Below, one piece after another: positions 44,749 to 55,758 of a stretch of 64,000 nt of DNA. Below the pieces are notes generated by a model that ran no database searches, was not told where the DNA came from, and saw only the letters and a list, made by a program, of their open reading frames with translations. This DNA comes from Bartonella sp. MM73XJBT.G (lineage in GTDB: Bacteria; Pseudomonadota; Alphaproteobacteria; Rhizobiales; Rhizobiaceae), in the NCBI RefSeq assembly GCF_028618435.1, contig NZ_JAQISW010000003.1:62001-126000 (forward strand), written 5' to 3'. A program made the translations under genes and the position numbers. Each line of letters starts with the position of its first letter. Positions within the stretch are counted from its first letter, which is position 1.

Positions 44749-45459
44749 ATGACCGATCACGTTCAAGTTTTGTGTGATGATGCTCCTCACCTTCTTGTGA
44801 TTGATGACGACACCCGCATTCGTAATCTTTTATTGCAATTTCTCATTAAAAATGGATTTCGTGTTTCAATTTCATCTAATGCTGATGAAGCAAAACGGCA
44901 ACTTGCAAGCTTAGATTTTGATCTTCTTATAGTTGACGTCATGATGCCTGGACAAAACGGCATTGATTTCACCACCTCACTTCGTCAAACAAGAGACATT
45001 CCTATCCTCATGCTCACAGCTTTGTCAGAAACAGACAATCGCATCCATGGACTAGAAGCAGGGGCTGATGACTATCTTGCTAAGCCATTTGACCCTCGTG
45101 AGCTTCTCCTTCGCATTAACGCCATTTTACGACGTGGTTTTCCACTACAACAGCCTAAAATCGAGCAAATTGTTTTTGGACCCTATATCTTTTCCATTGC
45201 AAGGCGCGAACTCAAGAAAGGACGAGAAATTATTAAATTGACAGATAACGAACAAAAAATGATGGTTATTTTTGCCGAAAATGCAGGAGATATCATTCCA
45301 CGCCATAAATTTGCAATGGATGATAAAAATATTGGCGAACGTGCAATTGATGTACAAATCAACCGCCTTCGCCGTAAGATCGAAGAAAATCCAGCACTCC
45401 CGATATGGCTCCAAACCGTACGAGGAATAGGTTATAAACTTTCAATTGAACAAGCATAG
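44749..45459 (+). CDS. OmpR-family response regulator
   Basis: 236 residues. Receiver domain 14-125 with VIDDD acid pocket, phosphorylated Asp63 in LLIVDVMMPGQNG, Thr in MLTALSE and Lys in AKPFDP; C-terminal winged helix (about 145-232) ending VQINRLRRKIEENPALP and TVRGIGYKL. It pairs with the kinase starting one base after its stop. The pair resembles rhizobial/Caulobacter CenR-CenK type envelope regulators by sequence feel; the exact orthologue is not certain. Confidence 0.9.
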   Translation: MTDHVQVLCDDAPHLLVIDDDTRIRNLLLQFLIKNGFRVSISSNADEAKRQLASLDFDLLIVDVMMPGQNGIDFTTSLRQTRDIPILMLTALSETDNRIHGLEAGADDYLAKPFDPRELLLRINAILRRGFPLQQPKIEQIVFGPYIFSIARRELKKGREIIKLTDNEQKMMVIFAENAGDIIPRHKFAMDDKNIGERAIDVQINRLRRKIEENPALPIWLQTVRGIGYKLSIEQA

Positions 45460-45460
45460 T

Positions 45461-46801
45461 ATGATCATACCTGTAAGAGAATTTGTCCGCTGGCTGACAA
45501 AGAAGATGCCCAAACGGCTTTATGTGCGCTCTTTGATCATCATTATTGCTCCCATGGTCCTCCTACAAACAGTGATTGCTTATGTTTTTATGGAACGTCA
45601 CTGGCAAATGGTGACCGAGCGCCTTTCTACCGCTGTTGTCCATGATATTTCAGCTATTATCGATATCATTGAAACATATCCGCAACAAGATAACTACGAA
45701 GACATCAAACGTATTGCACAACAACGTATGGGATTAAACATAGCTCTCCTACCTCCTTCGCCTCTTCCTCCACCAGGTCCGAAACCATTTTTCGCAATTC
45801 TTGATTATTTTCTCAGTGAAGAAATCACCCGTCAAATTAATCGTCCCTTCTGGATTGATACAGTAGGCGATTCTGATCTTGTCGAAATCCGCATCCACCT
45901 TGGACACGGTATCTTACGAGTATTTGCACCACGTAGCCAAGCCTATGCTTCCAATACTGCTATTTTTTTAAGCTGGATGGTAGGAACAGCGCTTTTTTTA
46001 TTACTGATAGCAATTTATTTTCTGCGCAACCAAATCAAGCCAATTCAACAATTGGCTGAAGCAGCAGAAAGTTTTGGACGTGGTCGCCCTTTACCTGAGG
46101 GCTTTCAACCACAAGGAGCAGATGAAGTCCGTCGTGCTGGCATTGCTTTTTTACGCATGCGTGAACGTATTGAACGCCAAATTGAACAACGTACCATGAT
46201 GCTTTCAGGTGTAAGCCATGATTTAAGAACGATTCTCACACGTTTTAAACTTCAGCTCGCCCTAGCAAATACTGACTTTGATATTAAACCCCTTGAGCAA
46301 GATATAAGCGACATGCAAAACATGTTAGAAGATTATTTTGCTTTTGCTCGTGGTGAAGGAAATGAAAGCGTTAAAACCTTTGATTTAAACACTCTCATGC
46401 AAAAATTTTCCACCGATGCACATCTTCACAAACGTCAATTTTCCTACACCATTGAAGGTCCTACACAAATACAAGTACGTCCCCGCGCCTTCACACGCCT
46501 TGTAAGCAATCTTGTCTCAAATGCATTTTACTACGCCAACACTATCAAACTGACAGCTATATCTTACCAAGAATCATTTATATTAATGATAGACGATGAT
46601 GGACCTGGAATTCATAAAAATATGCGTACAGAAGTCTTTAAACCATTTTTTAGACTCGACAAAGCAAGGAACCAAGATGCAAGTGGAACGGGACTTGGCC
46701 TTTCTATTGCCCAAGATATAGCCCGTAGCCATGGAGGAAACATTCAACTAGAAGATAGCCCACTAGGGGGCTTGCGCGCTATTATTGATATCCCCCTATA
46801 A
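45461..46801 (+). CDS. EnvZ/CenK-type sensor histidine kinase
   Basis: 446 residues from the ATG at 45461 (a TTG at 45446 is in frame but overlaps the regulator). Transmembrane helix about 25-45, periplasmic domain to about 170 including a Pro-rich stretch, second helix about 172-195, HAMP, HisKA with SGVSHDLRTILTRFKLQ (His253) and ATPase domain with NLVSNAFYYA, DDDGPGI and GTGLGLSIAQDIARSHGG. It phosphorylates the regulator encoded just upstream. The periplasmic domain gives no clue to the signal. Confidence 0.9.
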   Translation: MIIPVREFVRWLTKKMPKRLYVRSLIIIIAPMVLLQTVIAYVFMERHWQMVTERLSTAVVHDISAIIDIIETYPQQDNYEDIKRIAQQRMGLNIALLPPSPLPPPGPKPFFAILDYFLSEEITRQINRPFWIDTVGDSDLVEIRIHLGHGILRVFAPRSQAYASNTAIFLSWMVGTALFLLLIAIYFLRNQIKPIQQLAEAAESFGRGRPLPEGFQPQGADEVRRAGIAFLRMRERIERQIEQRTMMLSGVSHDLRTILTRFKLQLALANTDFDIKPLEQDISDMQNMLEDYFAFARGEGNESVKTFDLNTLMQKFSTDAHLHKRQFSYTIEGPTQIQVRPRAFTRLVSNLVSNAFYYANTIKLTAISYQESFILMIDDDGPGIHKNMRTEVFKPFFRLDKARNQDASGTGLGLSIAQDIARSHGGNIQLEDSPLGGLRAIIDIPL

Positions 46802-46850
46802 GCAAAACTTCACAAATCGTTAAAAAAAACGCTTAACAAACTGTCGTAAT

Positions 46851-47351
46851 TTAGGCATTTCCCACAGTTTCAAACAAAGTATATTGCAGTGCCTTGTAAG
46901 CACTTTCGCCACGCCAAGCAACCATCTGAAATGCAACATAATGGCTTTCACAGACCTTTAGTGCGTGTATCAACAATGTCTCAACTTGTATATGAGATGG
47001 ATGAACCCCTCCAGCCAATAAAAGCCCTTGCCGATAAATAACCGAATTATTACTTCGCCAATAATCAAAATGCCCCAGTAACAATTTTTCATTAATTGCC
47101 AGCAATAAGCGATGTATTTCTGCCGTTTGAGCATTTTCAATAGAAAGATCAAATGCACAAGCCAAATGAAGCGCTTCCTGCTCTTCCATCCATGAAAACG
47201 CAAGGCGATAATTGGTCCGTTTTCCTTCTACACAAACACGAATTTCATCTTGTGCATCACGCTCAAACGACCAATCATATTTACAAGCAATCTGTTCAAT
47301 AAAGTCAACAGGATGCTCTTCTCTTTCTGTGGCGCAAAATGCAAGCCTCAT
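46851..47351 (-). CDS. YbjN-domain protein
   Basis: 166 residues from the ATG at 47351, which has GAGGA at 6 bases; a TTG at 47363 is in frame but weaker. The sequence (HPVDFIEQIACKYDWSFERD, LLLAINEKLLLGHFDYW, QVETLLIHALKVCESHY) matches YbjN-family proteins common in Rhizobiales, which resemble type III secretion chaperones in fold; YbjN of E. coli affects motility and stress. The role here is unknown. It is convergent with the kinase gene, 49 bases away. Confidence 0.75.
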   Translation of the reverse strand: MRLAFCATEREEHPVDFIEQIACKYDWSFERDAQDEIRVCVEGKRTNYRLAFSWMEEQEALHLACAFDLSIENAQTAEIHRLLLAINEKLLLGHFDYWRSNNSVIYRQGLLLAGGVHPSHIQVETLLIHALKVCESHYVAFQMVAWRGESAYKALQYTLFETVGNA

Positions 47352-47714
47352 TATAATCCTCAATCATATTAAAACATTTCAACAGAATACAAACCACCTC
47401 AACTGTAACAACATTTTGTTACAATCAAAGCCTTTACACCAAACAAATACACATTAAAAACATCGACAGTACACAAGTACTCGAAACTCAATCACGCTTC
47501 AAAAGTGAACCTGATAATCATAAAACGAATCATCAAGCTTTTTCAGTGTATTGATACAATTTTACAGCGCCAATCCCCCAATCTAAAAAAATGTCTTTTT
47601 TTACAAAAAACAAACAAAAATAAATGGATACTTTTCTCTAACAGACTCAAGATTAAGCATTTTTTAGTTTCAGGAATCCTACTGAAAAATTGGGGATATT
47701 TTTTCTAATAAAAA
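47352..47714. other. Non-coding spacer
   Basis: AT-rich. ATCCCCCAAT (near 47572) and ATTGGGGAT (near 47690) are inverted copies about 110 bases apart; otherwise nothing. A 67-codon plus-strand frame (47505-47708) looks spurious. Confidence 0.4.
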
Positions 47715-47978
47715 TTATTTTACTTCTTTCGTGTCTGTGTTTTTTTCCAGATCATCAAGACGTTTTTTTACATCCGCATTTTCAGCATTTACTTTGAGCA
47801 CCATTTCTTTAAAAGTTTCAAATTCTTCGCGTGAAACAAGATCAAGTTTATTTGCTATTTTTTCAGCCTGCAAACGAAAAGCCGTTCCAGCTTCACGTCG
47901 TATACCTTGCACAATATCAGCAGCATCTGTTGCTAATTTTGCCAATTCATCAAGAATACGGTTTGATCCATTACGCAT
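47715..47978 (-). CDS. ubiK: BMFP-domain accessory protein, UbiK-like
   Basis: 87 residues. The chain is nearly all helical, with a short N-terminal amphipathic part (LDELAKLATDAADIVQGIRRE) and a C-terminal coiled coil (about 45-80, LVSREEFETFKEMVLKVNAE). It matches the BMFP/YqiC family, whose E. coli member UbiK assists aerobic ubiquinone synthesis. The ATG at 47978 has AAGG upstream; an earlier frame start would add 18 unconserved residues. Divergent from lgt. Confidence 0.8.
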   Translation of the reverse strand: MRNGSNRILDELAKLATDAADIVQGIRREAGTAFRLQAEKIANKLDLVSREEFETFKEMVLKVNAENADVKKRLDDLEKNTDTKEVK

Positions 47979-48254
47979 AATGTTTTTCCTTAAATTTAAA
48001 TTATTGACGCACGCATTATAGCGTATTTTCATAACATTTAGATACTGTATTTGTTCCTTTTGCCCTGTAGATTTTGCCCTACCATCCAGATTTTTCCATG
48101 CAGATTTCGTTTTAAGTCTTTTACACTCTTTTTACCATCATAAAATTTTAACAGGAGAAACCAGTGGAAATCTACCACTCTCCCCGCTTGACCATTATAC
48201 ATTCATCTGTCATTCCTGACCATCATATAACCTAAAAGAAAAAATGCTTAACTC

Positions 48255-49133
48255 ATGAACAATCTTGTCTGTCCAGCCATTGCTTTTCCAGATTTTTTTA
48301 ATCCGGTAATTGTCCGTTTAGGTCCCTTATCTCTTCATTGGTATGGACTTGGTTATGTAGTGGGCATTCTTTTTGCTTGGTGGTATGCACAGAAGTTATT
48401 AGAAAAACAATCTCTATGGTCCGCTAAACAACCTCCTATGGATAAGCAAAAGATAGGGGATTTTGTTGTTTGGTCTGCGATCAGTGTTGTTGTTGGTGGA
48501 CGCTTAGGACAAGTGCTTGTATGGGACCCCCTTTATTATTTTAGCCATCCAAGCGCTATCATCGCAGTATGGGATGGAGGAATGTCCTTTCATGGCGGAC
48601 TCATTGGCATCATCATTGCAATGATTTGGTTTGCCCGTAAAAATAATATCAAGATACGCGCAATGTTTGATATCATTGCTTCCGGTGCCCCTATTGGTAT
48701 CGGTATTGTACGGATATGCAACTTCATTAACCAAGAATTATGGGGCAATGTTACCGCCCAGCCTTGGGCAGTTTGTTTTCCCCTAGACCCTTACTATTTA
48801 CCACGCCATCCAAGCCAACTTTATGAAGCCTTCATGGAAGGATTTCTTCTTTTTGTCATCTTATCCACTGTGATTTTTGCTTTCAAAGCATTAAAACGCT
48901 CTGGCACCGTATCAGGAATATTTATTATAGGTTACGCAATAGCACGTAGTGTTTCAGAAATTTACCGTGCTCCCCAAGAAGATCCAGAATGGTTTTCCAG
49001 CCTTTTTCATTCTACTGGCTTCACCTATGGTATGGCTCTATCCCTTCCTATGCTCCTTTTAGGGGGCTATCTCCTTTTTCAAGCTTGCAAAGACAAATCT
49101 ACAGAAAATGTCCACCCTGAAAGAAAAAATTAA
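48255..49133 (+). CDS. lgt: Prolipoprotein diacylglyceryl transferase
   Basis: 292 residues, about seven membrane segments. The family signature appears as [15 protein letters not shown], with [13 protein letters not shown] before it and [13 protein letters not shown] after. Lgt attaches diacylglycerol to the lipobox Cys of prolipoproteins; the L,D-transpeptidase at 55732-56475 is one likely client. It overlaps the next gene by 26 bases in another frame, so lgt-midA-pgeF are probably one operon. Confidence 0.96.
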   Translation: MNNLVCPAIAFPDFFNPVIVRLGPLSLHWYGLGYVVGILFAWWYAQKLLEKQSLWSAKQPPMDKQKIGDFVVWSAISVVVGGRLGQVLVWDPLYYFSHPSAIIAVWDGGMSFHGGLIGIIIAMIWFARKNNIKIRAMFDIIASGAPIGIGIVRICNFINQELWGNVTAQPWAVCFPLDPYYLPRHPSQLYEAFMEGFLLFVILSTVIFAFKALKRSGTVSGIFIIGYAIARSVSEIYRAPQEDPEWFSSLFHSTGFTYGMALSLPMLLLGGYLLFQACKDKSTENVHPERKN

Positions 49134-50187
49134 GAAAATCATTGCCCTTCATGGTCCAATCCCTGTTAGTCAATATATGACGTTAGCGCTCACAGACCCT
49201 CAGTTTGGCTATTATCAAACACAAAAGCCCTTTGGACGCGCTGGTGACTTCATAACAGCCCCTGAAATAAGCCAATTATTTGGAGAAATGATTGGCATTT
49301 GGCTTCTTGCAAATTGGAAAGCTCATGGTTGCCCTCACCCCTTCATTATTGCTGAAATAGGCCCAGGACGTGGAACTTTAATGAGTGACATTTTGCGTAC
49401 CATGCAAAAATTATCCTCAACCGCATTTAATGCAGCTGAAATCTTTCTTATTGAAGTAAGTGAAAAGCTCAAAAAAGAACAAAAGAAATGTCTCTCACCT
49501 TATCAAAAAAAAATCCATAGCATTAAGAGTTTTGACCAAATTCCTTCAAAACCACTTTTTTTAATTGCGAATGAGTTTTTAGACACACTCCCCATCAATC
49601 AATATATTAAAATCAATGGAGAATGGAGAGAACGCCGCATTACAGTCAATGAAGAGGGAGATTTCATCTTTATTGCCGCCCCACATAAACTTTCCTCTTC
49701 TTGCTTACAATCCTATTGTTCTGAAATGCCTGATGGCACAATTTTTGAACATGCACCCTCACGCCATCAATTGATACAACAAATCAGCAAGCGTTTAGTA
49801 CAAGTACAAGGTTCTGCTTTGCTCATCGATTATGGTGCTCGAGATCTTGCCTTTGGCGATACACTACAAGCACTCTCAAGACATAAATTTCGTGATATTT
49901 TTGAGGCTCCAGGTCAACATGATTTAACATCCCATGTTGGCTTTTCCTTTTTAAAAAAAATAGCGCTTAAAGAAGGTTGTTTTGCTGAAATATCAGAACA
50001 AGGAGACTTTCTTTTAAAAATGGGACTTCTAGAACGCGCACAACAGCTTGGGTCGAATAAAAATGCTCCATTGCAACACAAAATCCGCCAAGATGTCGAG
50101 CGATTAGCTGGCCCAGATCAAATGGGAAAATTATTTAAAGTCTTACATATGAGTGATAAAAACATACCTGTACCTCCCAGATTTTGA
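49108..50187 (+). CDS. SAM-dependent methyltransferase, MidA/NDUFAF7 family
   Basis: 359 residues. The N-terminus ([22 protein letters not shown]) and SAM motif [17 protein letters not shown] identify the DUF185/MidA family, whose mitochondrial member NDUFAF7 methylates an Arg of complex I subunit NDUFS2. DYGARD and [10 protein letters not shown] follow in order. In alphaproteobacteria the gene often sits between lgt and pgeF, as here. Whether it acts on NuoD is inferred from the mitochondrial homologue. Confidence 0.9.
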   Translation: MSTLKEKIKKIIALHGPIPVSQYMTLALTDPQFGYYQTQKPFGRAGDFITAPEISQLFGEMIGIWLLANWKAHGCPHPFIIAEIGPGRGTLMSDILRTMQKLSSTAFNAAEIFLIEVSEKLKKEQKKCLSPYQKKIHSIKSFDQIPSKPLFLIANEFLDTLPINQYIKINGEWRERRITVNEEGDFIFIAAPHKLSSSCLQSYCSEMPDGTIFEHAPSRHQLIQQISKRLVQVQGSALLIDYGARDLAFGDTLQALSRHKFRDIFEAPGQHDLTSHVGFSFLKKIALKEGCFAEISEQGDFLLKMGLLERAQQLGSNKNAPLQHKIRQDVERLAGPDQMGKLFKVLHMSDKNIPVPPRF

Positions 50188-50266
50188 TGCCCATAAATAT
50201 TGACAAATACGCGCATTTCATACACCATTCTCTCCTTGGAAATGACCATCTTTATGAGGAAGTTTA

Positions 50267-51043
50267 ATGAAGCCTATCTCACCTCCTATCCTTGCAAAAG
50301 AGCTTTCTGCCTTACACATACACGGGATAAAACATGGTTTTTTCACACGCCAATGCGGTATTTCAAAAAGTCTCTTTCCAAGCCTTCATGTTGGACAAAA
50401 TTTAAATGATCAATCTGCGCAAAATTACCTTTTGATCGCCGATTACTTTAGTGTTGAGGTACAAAATTTAATCATTGTCAATCAAATACACTCTTCTGAA
50501 GTTATCGTAGTGAATCAACCTTTTATGGGTGAAGTTCCCAAAGCAGATGCTCTCGTTACCACCATACCAGGACTCGTCATCGGCATTCTTACAGCAGATT
50601 GTGGCCCCGTTTTATTGGCAGATCCACAAACCGGTGTCATCGCTGCAGCACATGCTGGCTGGCAAGGAAGCTTAAAGGGAATTATAGAAAAAACAATTAC
50701 TGTTATGGAAAAACAAGGCGCCAAAAGACAATCAATAACAGCAGTTCTTGGTCCTTGTATTGGTCCTTGCCACTACGAAGTCACAGACGAATTTTACCAC
50801 CAATTTATTAAGTGCGAGAGTAAATTTCAAAAATATTTTTTAAAAACAGATAAAGTTAATCACTTTCACTTTAACCTGTGGGCATTCAATCTCAATCAAC
50901 TCAAAGAAGCAGGGGTTAGTGCTTCTTGTTTAGAACTTTGCACCTACCAAGATGAACAGCGTTTTTTCTCCTATCGGCGTGCAACGCTCCGAAATGAACC
51001 GGATGATGGACGACAATTTTCTGCGATTATGTTAACGAGATGA
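50267..51043 (+). CDS. pgeF: Polyphenol oxidase/purine nucleoside phosphorylase family (YfiH)
   Basis: 258 residues. The copper/zinc-type site of the family is visible in NQIHSSEV (His), TADCGPVLL (Cys) and AHAGWQGSLKG (His). YfiH proteins were described as laccases, and more recently as purine nucleoside enzymes or as PgeF, which removes wrongly incorporated L-serine from peptidoglycan precursors. The sequence alone cannot decide. GAGGAAGTTTA precedes the ATG; it closes the lgt operon. Confidence 0.9.
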   Translation: MKPISPPILAKELSALHIHGIKHGFFTRQCGISKSLFPSLHVGQNLNDQSAQNYLLIADYFSVEVQNLIIVNQIHSSEVIVVNQPFMGEVPKADALVTTIPGLVIGILTADCGPVLLADPQTGVIAAAHAGWQGSLKGIIEKTITVMEKQGAKRQSITAVLGPCIGPCHYEVTDEFYHQFIKCESKFQKYFLKTDKVNHFHFNLWAFNLNQLKEAGVSASCLELCTYQDEQRFFSYRRATLRNEPDDGRQFSAIMLTR

Positions 51044-51435
51044 ATAGGGCTTTTTTCATCTAAAGAGAATAGCAAAACTGCAAAGCAAAATTTTTGCTCA
51101 CAGTGAAACAAAAAACACTCTCAAACATTGTGCTTTTTATCAAAAATATTTTCTTAACAAACTAAAGTATGAAAGAACTAACTATTCTTATTCTCCAAAA
51201 TTTGTCTGTGATGGCTAAAATTAAAACAATTTTAAACATGAACTTTGCTTTATTCCTTTTATACAGAAAACTATATCCACATTGTTTTATAGAATAAAAG
51301 AAAAAATAAAACACAGAGCTCTTTTATAAGATAAAGATAAAATTGTAAAGTTTTTGTAATTGTTATCCTTGCAATCTGATAATAAGAAGTTAAAAAACTT
51401 ATCATATTCTACCGTGACGACTCAGAGGTTCCACT
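51044..51435. other. Non-coding region upstream of prs
   Basis: AT-rich; must contain the prs promoter and leader. AGAGGTTCC precedes the ATG. No gene or clear structure is visible. Confidence 0.4.
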
Positions 51436-52368
51436 ATGAAGCTTTTCTGCGGCAATTCTAATCCACGCCTTGCTGAAGATGTTACAAATTATTTAAATAT
51501 TCCCTTAGGCAAAGCAACCGTGAAACGCTTTGCTGATCAAGAAATTTTTGTAGAATTACATGAAAATGTCCGTGGACAAGATGTGTTTGTTTTACAATCC
51601 ACATCCTATCCAGCCAACGATCATTTGATGGAATTGCTCATTATGATTGATGCGCTTCGCCGCTCTTCGGCGCGTCGTATTACAGCCGTCATCCCCTATT
51701 TTGGTTACGCGCGCCAAGATCGTAAACCTGGACCACGCACCCCGATTTCTGCAAAACTTGTTGCCAACCTGATTACCGAAGCAGGAGCCCACCGTGTTTT
51801 AACATTGGATCTTCATGCCGGACAAATTCAAGGTTTTTTTGATATTCCCACAGATAATCTCTATGCTGTTCCAGTTATTTCTCGCGATGTCAAAATGCAT
51901 TACTCGCTTGAAAATGTTATTGTTGTTTCACCAGATGTTGGGGGGGTTGTACGCGCTCGCTCTCTTGCTAAGCGCTTAAATAGTTTGCTCGCTATTGTTG
52001 ATAAACGTCGCGAACGTCCTGGTGAATCAGAAGTTATGAATATCATCGGAGATGTCTCTGGAAAAGATTGTCTTTTGCTTGATGATATTGTTGATTCCGG
52101 TGGAACACTATGCAATGCAGCAAGTGCTCTCCTAAAACACGGTGCTAATAGTGTCACAGCTTACATCACACATGGTGTTCTTTCTGGAAATGCTATTGAG
52201 CGTATTACTAACTCAGAAATGAAAGAATTGGTTATTACAGATTCGATTATGCCGACAGGGGCCATTGAAAAAGCCCATAATATTCGTGTTTTACCGATTT
52301 CCGACCTGATTGGCGAGGCAATCGCTAGAACAGCAGCAGAACAATCTGTCTCAAGCCTATTTGGTTAA
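51436..52368 (+). CDS. prs: Ribose-phosphate pyrophosphokinase
   Basis: 310 residues. [20 protein letters not shown], the flexible loop [17 protein letters not shown], the PRPP loop [13 protein letters not shown] and the Mg/ATP region are intact. It makes PRPP from ribose 5-phosphate and ATP for purine, pyrimidine, His and NAD synthesis. Its stop codon overlaps that of the convergent ATPase gene by 4 bases. Confidence 0.97.
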   Translation: MKLFCGNSNPRLAEDVTNYLNIPLGKATVKRFADQEIFVELHENVRGQDVFVLQSTSYPANDHLMELLIMIDALRRSSARRITAVIPYFGYARQDRKPGPRTPISAKLVANLITEAGAHRVLTLDLHAGQIQGFFDIPTDNLYAVPVISRDVKMHYSLENVIVVSPDVGGVVRARSLAKRLNSLLAIVDKRRERPGESEVMNIIGDVSGKDCLLLDDIVDSGGTLCNAASALLKHGANSVTAYITHGVLSGNAIERITNSEMKELVITDSIMPTGAIEKAHNIRVLPISDLIGEAIARTAAEQSVSSLFG

Positions 52369-53864
52369 AGGGGTGCTTTAGGATCCCCTGGTGCCGTTTC
52401 GACGCCAAGATCAGGGAATGCAACGATGCGTTGACCACTAAAATGTGTATGGATAACAATGAGGCCACGCTCTTCAAAATAGGTTAAAAGCCGACGTGCG
52501 CGGCTTAAAGAGTGTGTCCCATAAAGACGGGCTAAAAATGCATCGGATGGGCATGGCTTTCCGTCCAATGCGGCCTGTGCCACATTTAAGAAGACTCCTT
52601 GAACATCATCTTCCAGACTTTCTGATATCTGCAAAATATGTTTCCAATGTTCACTTACAGCTGTTTGTTCATCAACAAAAGCTTGAGCAATCGCCAATTT
52701 ACGCCGAAATTGTGAGAGATTAAAAGGAACCTTAGAGATACCATGGATACGGCAACGAACCGAAAAATCTTGATAAAGCACCGCTGTTGAACGATAAAAA
52801 GCCTCAGGATCCTCAAGAATTTCCCGAATAACATGTTCTGCTTGACTATTACGCTCAACATCAGAAAGTTCAGGAAATAAACTTAGATTTTCTTCTAAGT
52901 CCTCTTGTTTTTTATGCACCACCTCCTCTAACATCTCGTGCATTGATTTTTCTCTCACAGGCTCTCGTATTTGTTTAAATGGCGTTAAAATTTCCTCTGG
53001 TGAAGCCGTAAAAACGAGTTCTTTTGCATCTATGTGCTCTGTTGGAAGTGGCATTAATTTAGGGCTAGAAGAGCGTGCTAAAGTTTCAACCGAACCAATG
53101 ATAATTGGCAAGGGACGTCGTGATAAAGCAGGACCTAAAGCAATAAAATGTCCCCGCTCAAGATTTCTAAACATTTCCGCTTGACGACGCTCCATCCCCA
53201 AAAGATCAGCCGCACGCATCATATCAATATCTAAAAAAGTCCGACCTATTAAAAAATTTGAAGCTTCAGCAGCAACATTTTTGGCAAGCTTAGCCAAACG
53301 TTGTGTTGCAATAACACCAGCAAGTCCCCGTTTACGTCCTCGACACATAAGATTTGTCATAGCACTCAGAGAAATTTTACGCGCTTCATCGGAAACTTCT
53401 CCTGCCGCAGTTGGAGCAAACACTTGTGCCTCATCAACCACCACAAGCATAGGATACCAATAATCACGTTCCACATCAAACAGTGCCCCGAGAAAAGCCC
53501 CCACAGCACGCATCTGTTGTTCCGTATCCAAGCCCTCCAAGTTAAATACCACCGAAACCCGATGTTGGCGAATGCGATGAGCAATACGCGTTAATTCTAA
53601 TTCGCTGCGTTGAGCCTCTACAATAACATGACCAAATTTATCGGCCAAAGTGACAAAATCGCCTTCTGGATCAATCACGCAGTGCTGCACCCACTTAGCA
53701 CTTTGTTCTAAAAGACGGCGTAAAAGATGTGATTTCCCTGAACCGGAATTACCTTGTACAAGAAGACGTGTCGCCAATAATTCTTCCAAATCAAGAAGCG
53801 CTGGCATCGATTTATGCAAAGCACGACTCTCTGACATCTCACCCAAGGCAATCTCAACCTTCAT
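52365..53864 (-). CDS. HerA/FtsK-like P-loop ATPase (DUF87 family)
   Basis: 499 residues. Walker [18 protein letters not shown] near residue 40, Walker [14 protein letters not shown] near 145, and a sensor region [19 protein letters not shown] are typical of the HerA helicase central domain. The C-terminal half (about 300-490) is helical with a winged-helix-like end ([21 protein letters not shown] then ERGLIVI). Related proteins are found across Rhizobiales as plain ATP-binding proteins. HerA proteins with NurA process DNA ends; no NurA gene is nearby, so a role in DNA handling is only suggested. Confidence 0.8.
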   Translation of the reverse strand: MKVEIALGEMSESRALHKSMPALLDLEELLATRLLVQGNSGSGKSHLLRRLLEQSAKWVQHCVIDPEGDFVTLADKFGHVIVEAQRSELELTRIAHRIRQHRVSVVFNLEGLDTEQQMRAVGAFLGALFDVERDYWYPMLVVVDEAQVFAPTAAGEVSDEARKISLSAMTNLMCRGRKRGLAGVIATQRLAKLAKNVAAEASNFLIGRTFLDIDMMRAADLLGMERRQAEMFRNLERGHFIALGPALSRRPLPIIIGSVETLARSSSPKLMPLPTEHIDAKELVFTASPEEILTPFKQIREPVREKSMHEMLEEVVHKKQEDLEENLSLFPELSDVERNSQAEHVIREILEDPEAFYRSTAVLYQDFSVRCRIHGISKVPFNLSQFRRKLAIAQAFVDEQTAVSEHWKHILQISESLEDDVQGVFLNVAQAALDGKPCPSDAFLARLYGTHSLSRARRLLTYFEERGLIVIHTHFSGQRIVAFPDLGVETAPGDPKAPL

Positions 53865-54150
53865 AACATCTCCAGTGTTTGATTTTAAACATATTAGCGC
53901 CTATTGGTTGATTCTCCATCCGCGTAGCAATTTGTAACATTTCCTCCTTTCTAACGGTAGAAATCATCGATTTTTCCCACAACTCTTGCATCTGTGTAGA
54001 GTTTGAATTATAGAACAAACTTCTGCGTAGACACCCTTGGAGGCAACGCAGAATGGAGCAATCGCTGTTTTCTAGCGCATATCTTCATATCCATGCAAAA
54101 ACTGTTATTGTTTTTGAAGGATCTCCAATCATGTAAAAAGGACTTAAATT

Positions 54151-54780
54151 ATGAGTAAAAGCTACACTCTTAAGGCCGAAAAACGCGAGCGGGTTGGTAA
54201 GGGGTCCTCCCGTGAACTCCGCCGCAACGGTCTTATCCCTGCTGTCATTTATGGTGAAAAACAACCTCCTTTGGCAATAACAGTTCCCTATAAAGAAATT
54301 TTCTACAAAATCCAAGCCGGTGGCTTTCAGACCACCATTGCAACGATTGTTCTCGACAAGAAAAAAATTATGGTCTTGCCAAAAGATTACCAATTGGACC
54401 CTGTGCGTGACTTTCCTCTCCATGTCGATTTCTTACGCATTTCAGCAAAATCTGTTGTAGAAGTGAATATTCCTGTCCACTTCCTCAATGAAGATACAGC
54501 TCCTGGACTTAAAAAGGGTGGTGTCCTCAATATTGTTCGCCATGAAATTGAATGTACCGCTCCAGCAAATGCTATTCCTGAAGCCATTGAAATTGATCTC
54601 TCCAGCTATTCTATTGGTGATTCTATCCATATTTCAGCTGTGCAACTGCCAAAAGATGTGACACCCATTATCCAAGATCGGGACTTTACCATTGCAACCA
54701 TTGCAGCGCCTGCAAGCGTAGATGTCAGTGATGAAACTTCCGAACAAGAAAAGGATGAAGACGAGGCGGAAACTTCATAA
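54151..54780 (+). CDS. rplY: 50S ribosomal protein L25/general stress protein Ctc
   Basis: 209 residues, the long (TL5/CTC) form. The N-terminal 5S rRNA-binding domain (about 1-95, [20 protein letters not shown]) is followed by the C-terminal beta domain ([19 protein letters not shown]-like [18 protein letters not shown]) and an acidic tail ([10 protein letters not shown]). It binds 5S rRNA in the large subunit. pth follows after 76 bases with a hairpin in between, an order conserved in many bacteria. Confidence 0.95.
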   Translation: MSKSYTLKAEKRERVGKGSSRELRRNGLIPAVIYGEKQPPLAITVPYKEIFYKIQAGGFQTTIATIVLDKKKIMVLPKDYQLDPVRDFPLHVDFLRISAKSVVEVNIPVHFLNEDTAPGLKKGGVLNIVRHEIECTAPANAIPEAIEIDLSSYSIGDSIHISAVQLPKDVTPIIQDRDFTIATIAAPASVDVSDETSEQEKDEDEAETS

Positions 54781-54788
54781 AACTCAAC

Positions 54789-54809
54789 AGGCGGGAATTT
54801 TTCCCGCCT
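54789..54809 (+). terminator. Hairpin after rplY
   Basis: AGGCGGGAA (54789-54797) pairs perfectly with TTCCCGCCT (54801-54809), loop TTT. The T run after it is short, so it may attenuate rather than fully stop transcription into pth. Confidence 0.65.
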
Positions 54810-54856
54810 TAATTTATGAGACGTATACTCCCCTCACATTTTGACTGAAGGTACAT

Positions 54857-55438
54857 ATGTGGCTTATTGCTGGTCTTGGTAATCCTGGTTCGCAATATCA
54901 AAATAACCGCCATAATATCGGTTTTATGGCGGTTGATACTATTTATCAGTCTTTTTCTTTTTCTCCATGGTCGAAAAAGTTTCAAGCAGAAATCTCTAGC
55001 GGTTTCATAAATAATGAGAAAATTTTTCTTATGAAACCGCAAACTTTTATGAATCTCTCGGGGCAAGCTATTGGTGAAGCTTTGCGATTTTATAAATTAG
55101 ATTTAAAGAGTTTGATCATTATTTATGATGAGTTAGACCTGTCACCGGGAAAAGTCCGTGTAAAAATCGGAGGAGGAAATAATGGGCATAATGGTATTAA
55201 GTCTATTGATGCCCATTGTGGTAGCGACTATTGTCGCATACGTATAGGTATTGGTCATCCTGGAAGCAAAGAACTTGTTCATCATCATGTTTTAGGAAAT
55301 TTTACCAAATCTGATCAAGAATGGTTGCTCCCTCTCTTAGATACCATTGCAAAAAATATTGCTCTCCTTATAAAAGGTGACAAATCTCTCTTTATGAATG
55401 AAGTTTCACAAACGATAAAAAATAAAAACTTACTCTAA
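54857..55438 (+). CDS. pth: Peptidyl-tRNA hydrolase
   Basis: 193 residues. Active-site residues are seen in [18 protein letters not shown] (Asn and His) and in [16 protein letters not shown] (Asp); [10 protein letters not shown] is the substrate-binding part. It releases peptides from stalled peptidyl-tRNAs. GAAGGT lies 3 bases before the ATG region. It follows rplY; the usual next gene ychF is found 1.3 kb on. Confidence 0.96.
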   Translation: MWLIAGLGNPGSQYQNNRHNIGFMAVDTIYQSFSFSPWSKKFQAEISSGFINNEKIFLMKPQTFMNLSGQAIGEALRFYKLDLKSLIIIYDELDLSPGKVRVKIGGGNNGHNGIKSIDAHCGSDYCRIRIGIGHPGSKELVHHHVLGNFTKSDQEWLLPLLDTIAKNIALLIKGDKSLFMNEVSQTIKNKNLL

Positions 55439-55497
55439 CCTTTTATTTCTCTCACCGGTAAAATCAACATTTCTCTATAGAAACTTTATATAATATA

Positions 55498-55758
55498 TTG
55501 ATTTATAAAATTAATTTTTTTAAGCTAAATAAAAATACCAGATATCATGAGATTCATTTCAAGTCTATTGATAATGAAACAATCAAGACCATTGGCTTAT
55601 ACCTCACAAATTGGAAAAGTATACGGATAAAAACTCTTGAAAAAGAAAGATCTATACTCTTTTGTGAGAAAGAGAAGATTGAACAGCAAACCAAAATACT
55701 CAAATGGTTCTTTCCAATCTTCTCCCTAAAATTAAAAATCATTTGGCTGAATGGTTGA
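55498..55758 (+). CDS. Doubtful small reading frame
   Basis: 86 codons from a TTG with no good ribosome site, rich in Lys, Ile and Phe, with a central charged helix (KSIRIKTLEKERSILFCEKEKIEQ, here only part: LEKERSILFCEKEKIEQ). No family recognised. Its end overlaps the convergent L,D-transpeptidase gene by 27 bases. It separates pth from ychF, which are often adjacent, so it may be a relic of an insertion. Probably not expressed. Confidence 0.2.
   Translation: MIYKINFFKLNKNTRYHEIHFKSIDNETIKTIGLYLTNWKSIRIKTLEKERSILFCEKEKIEQQTKILKWFFPIFSLKLKIIWLNG

Noticed and set aside
47505-47708. 67-codon plus-strand frame
   Set aside because: Lys/Ile/Asn-rich chance frame without ribosome site or family.
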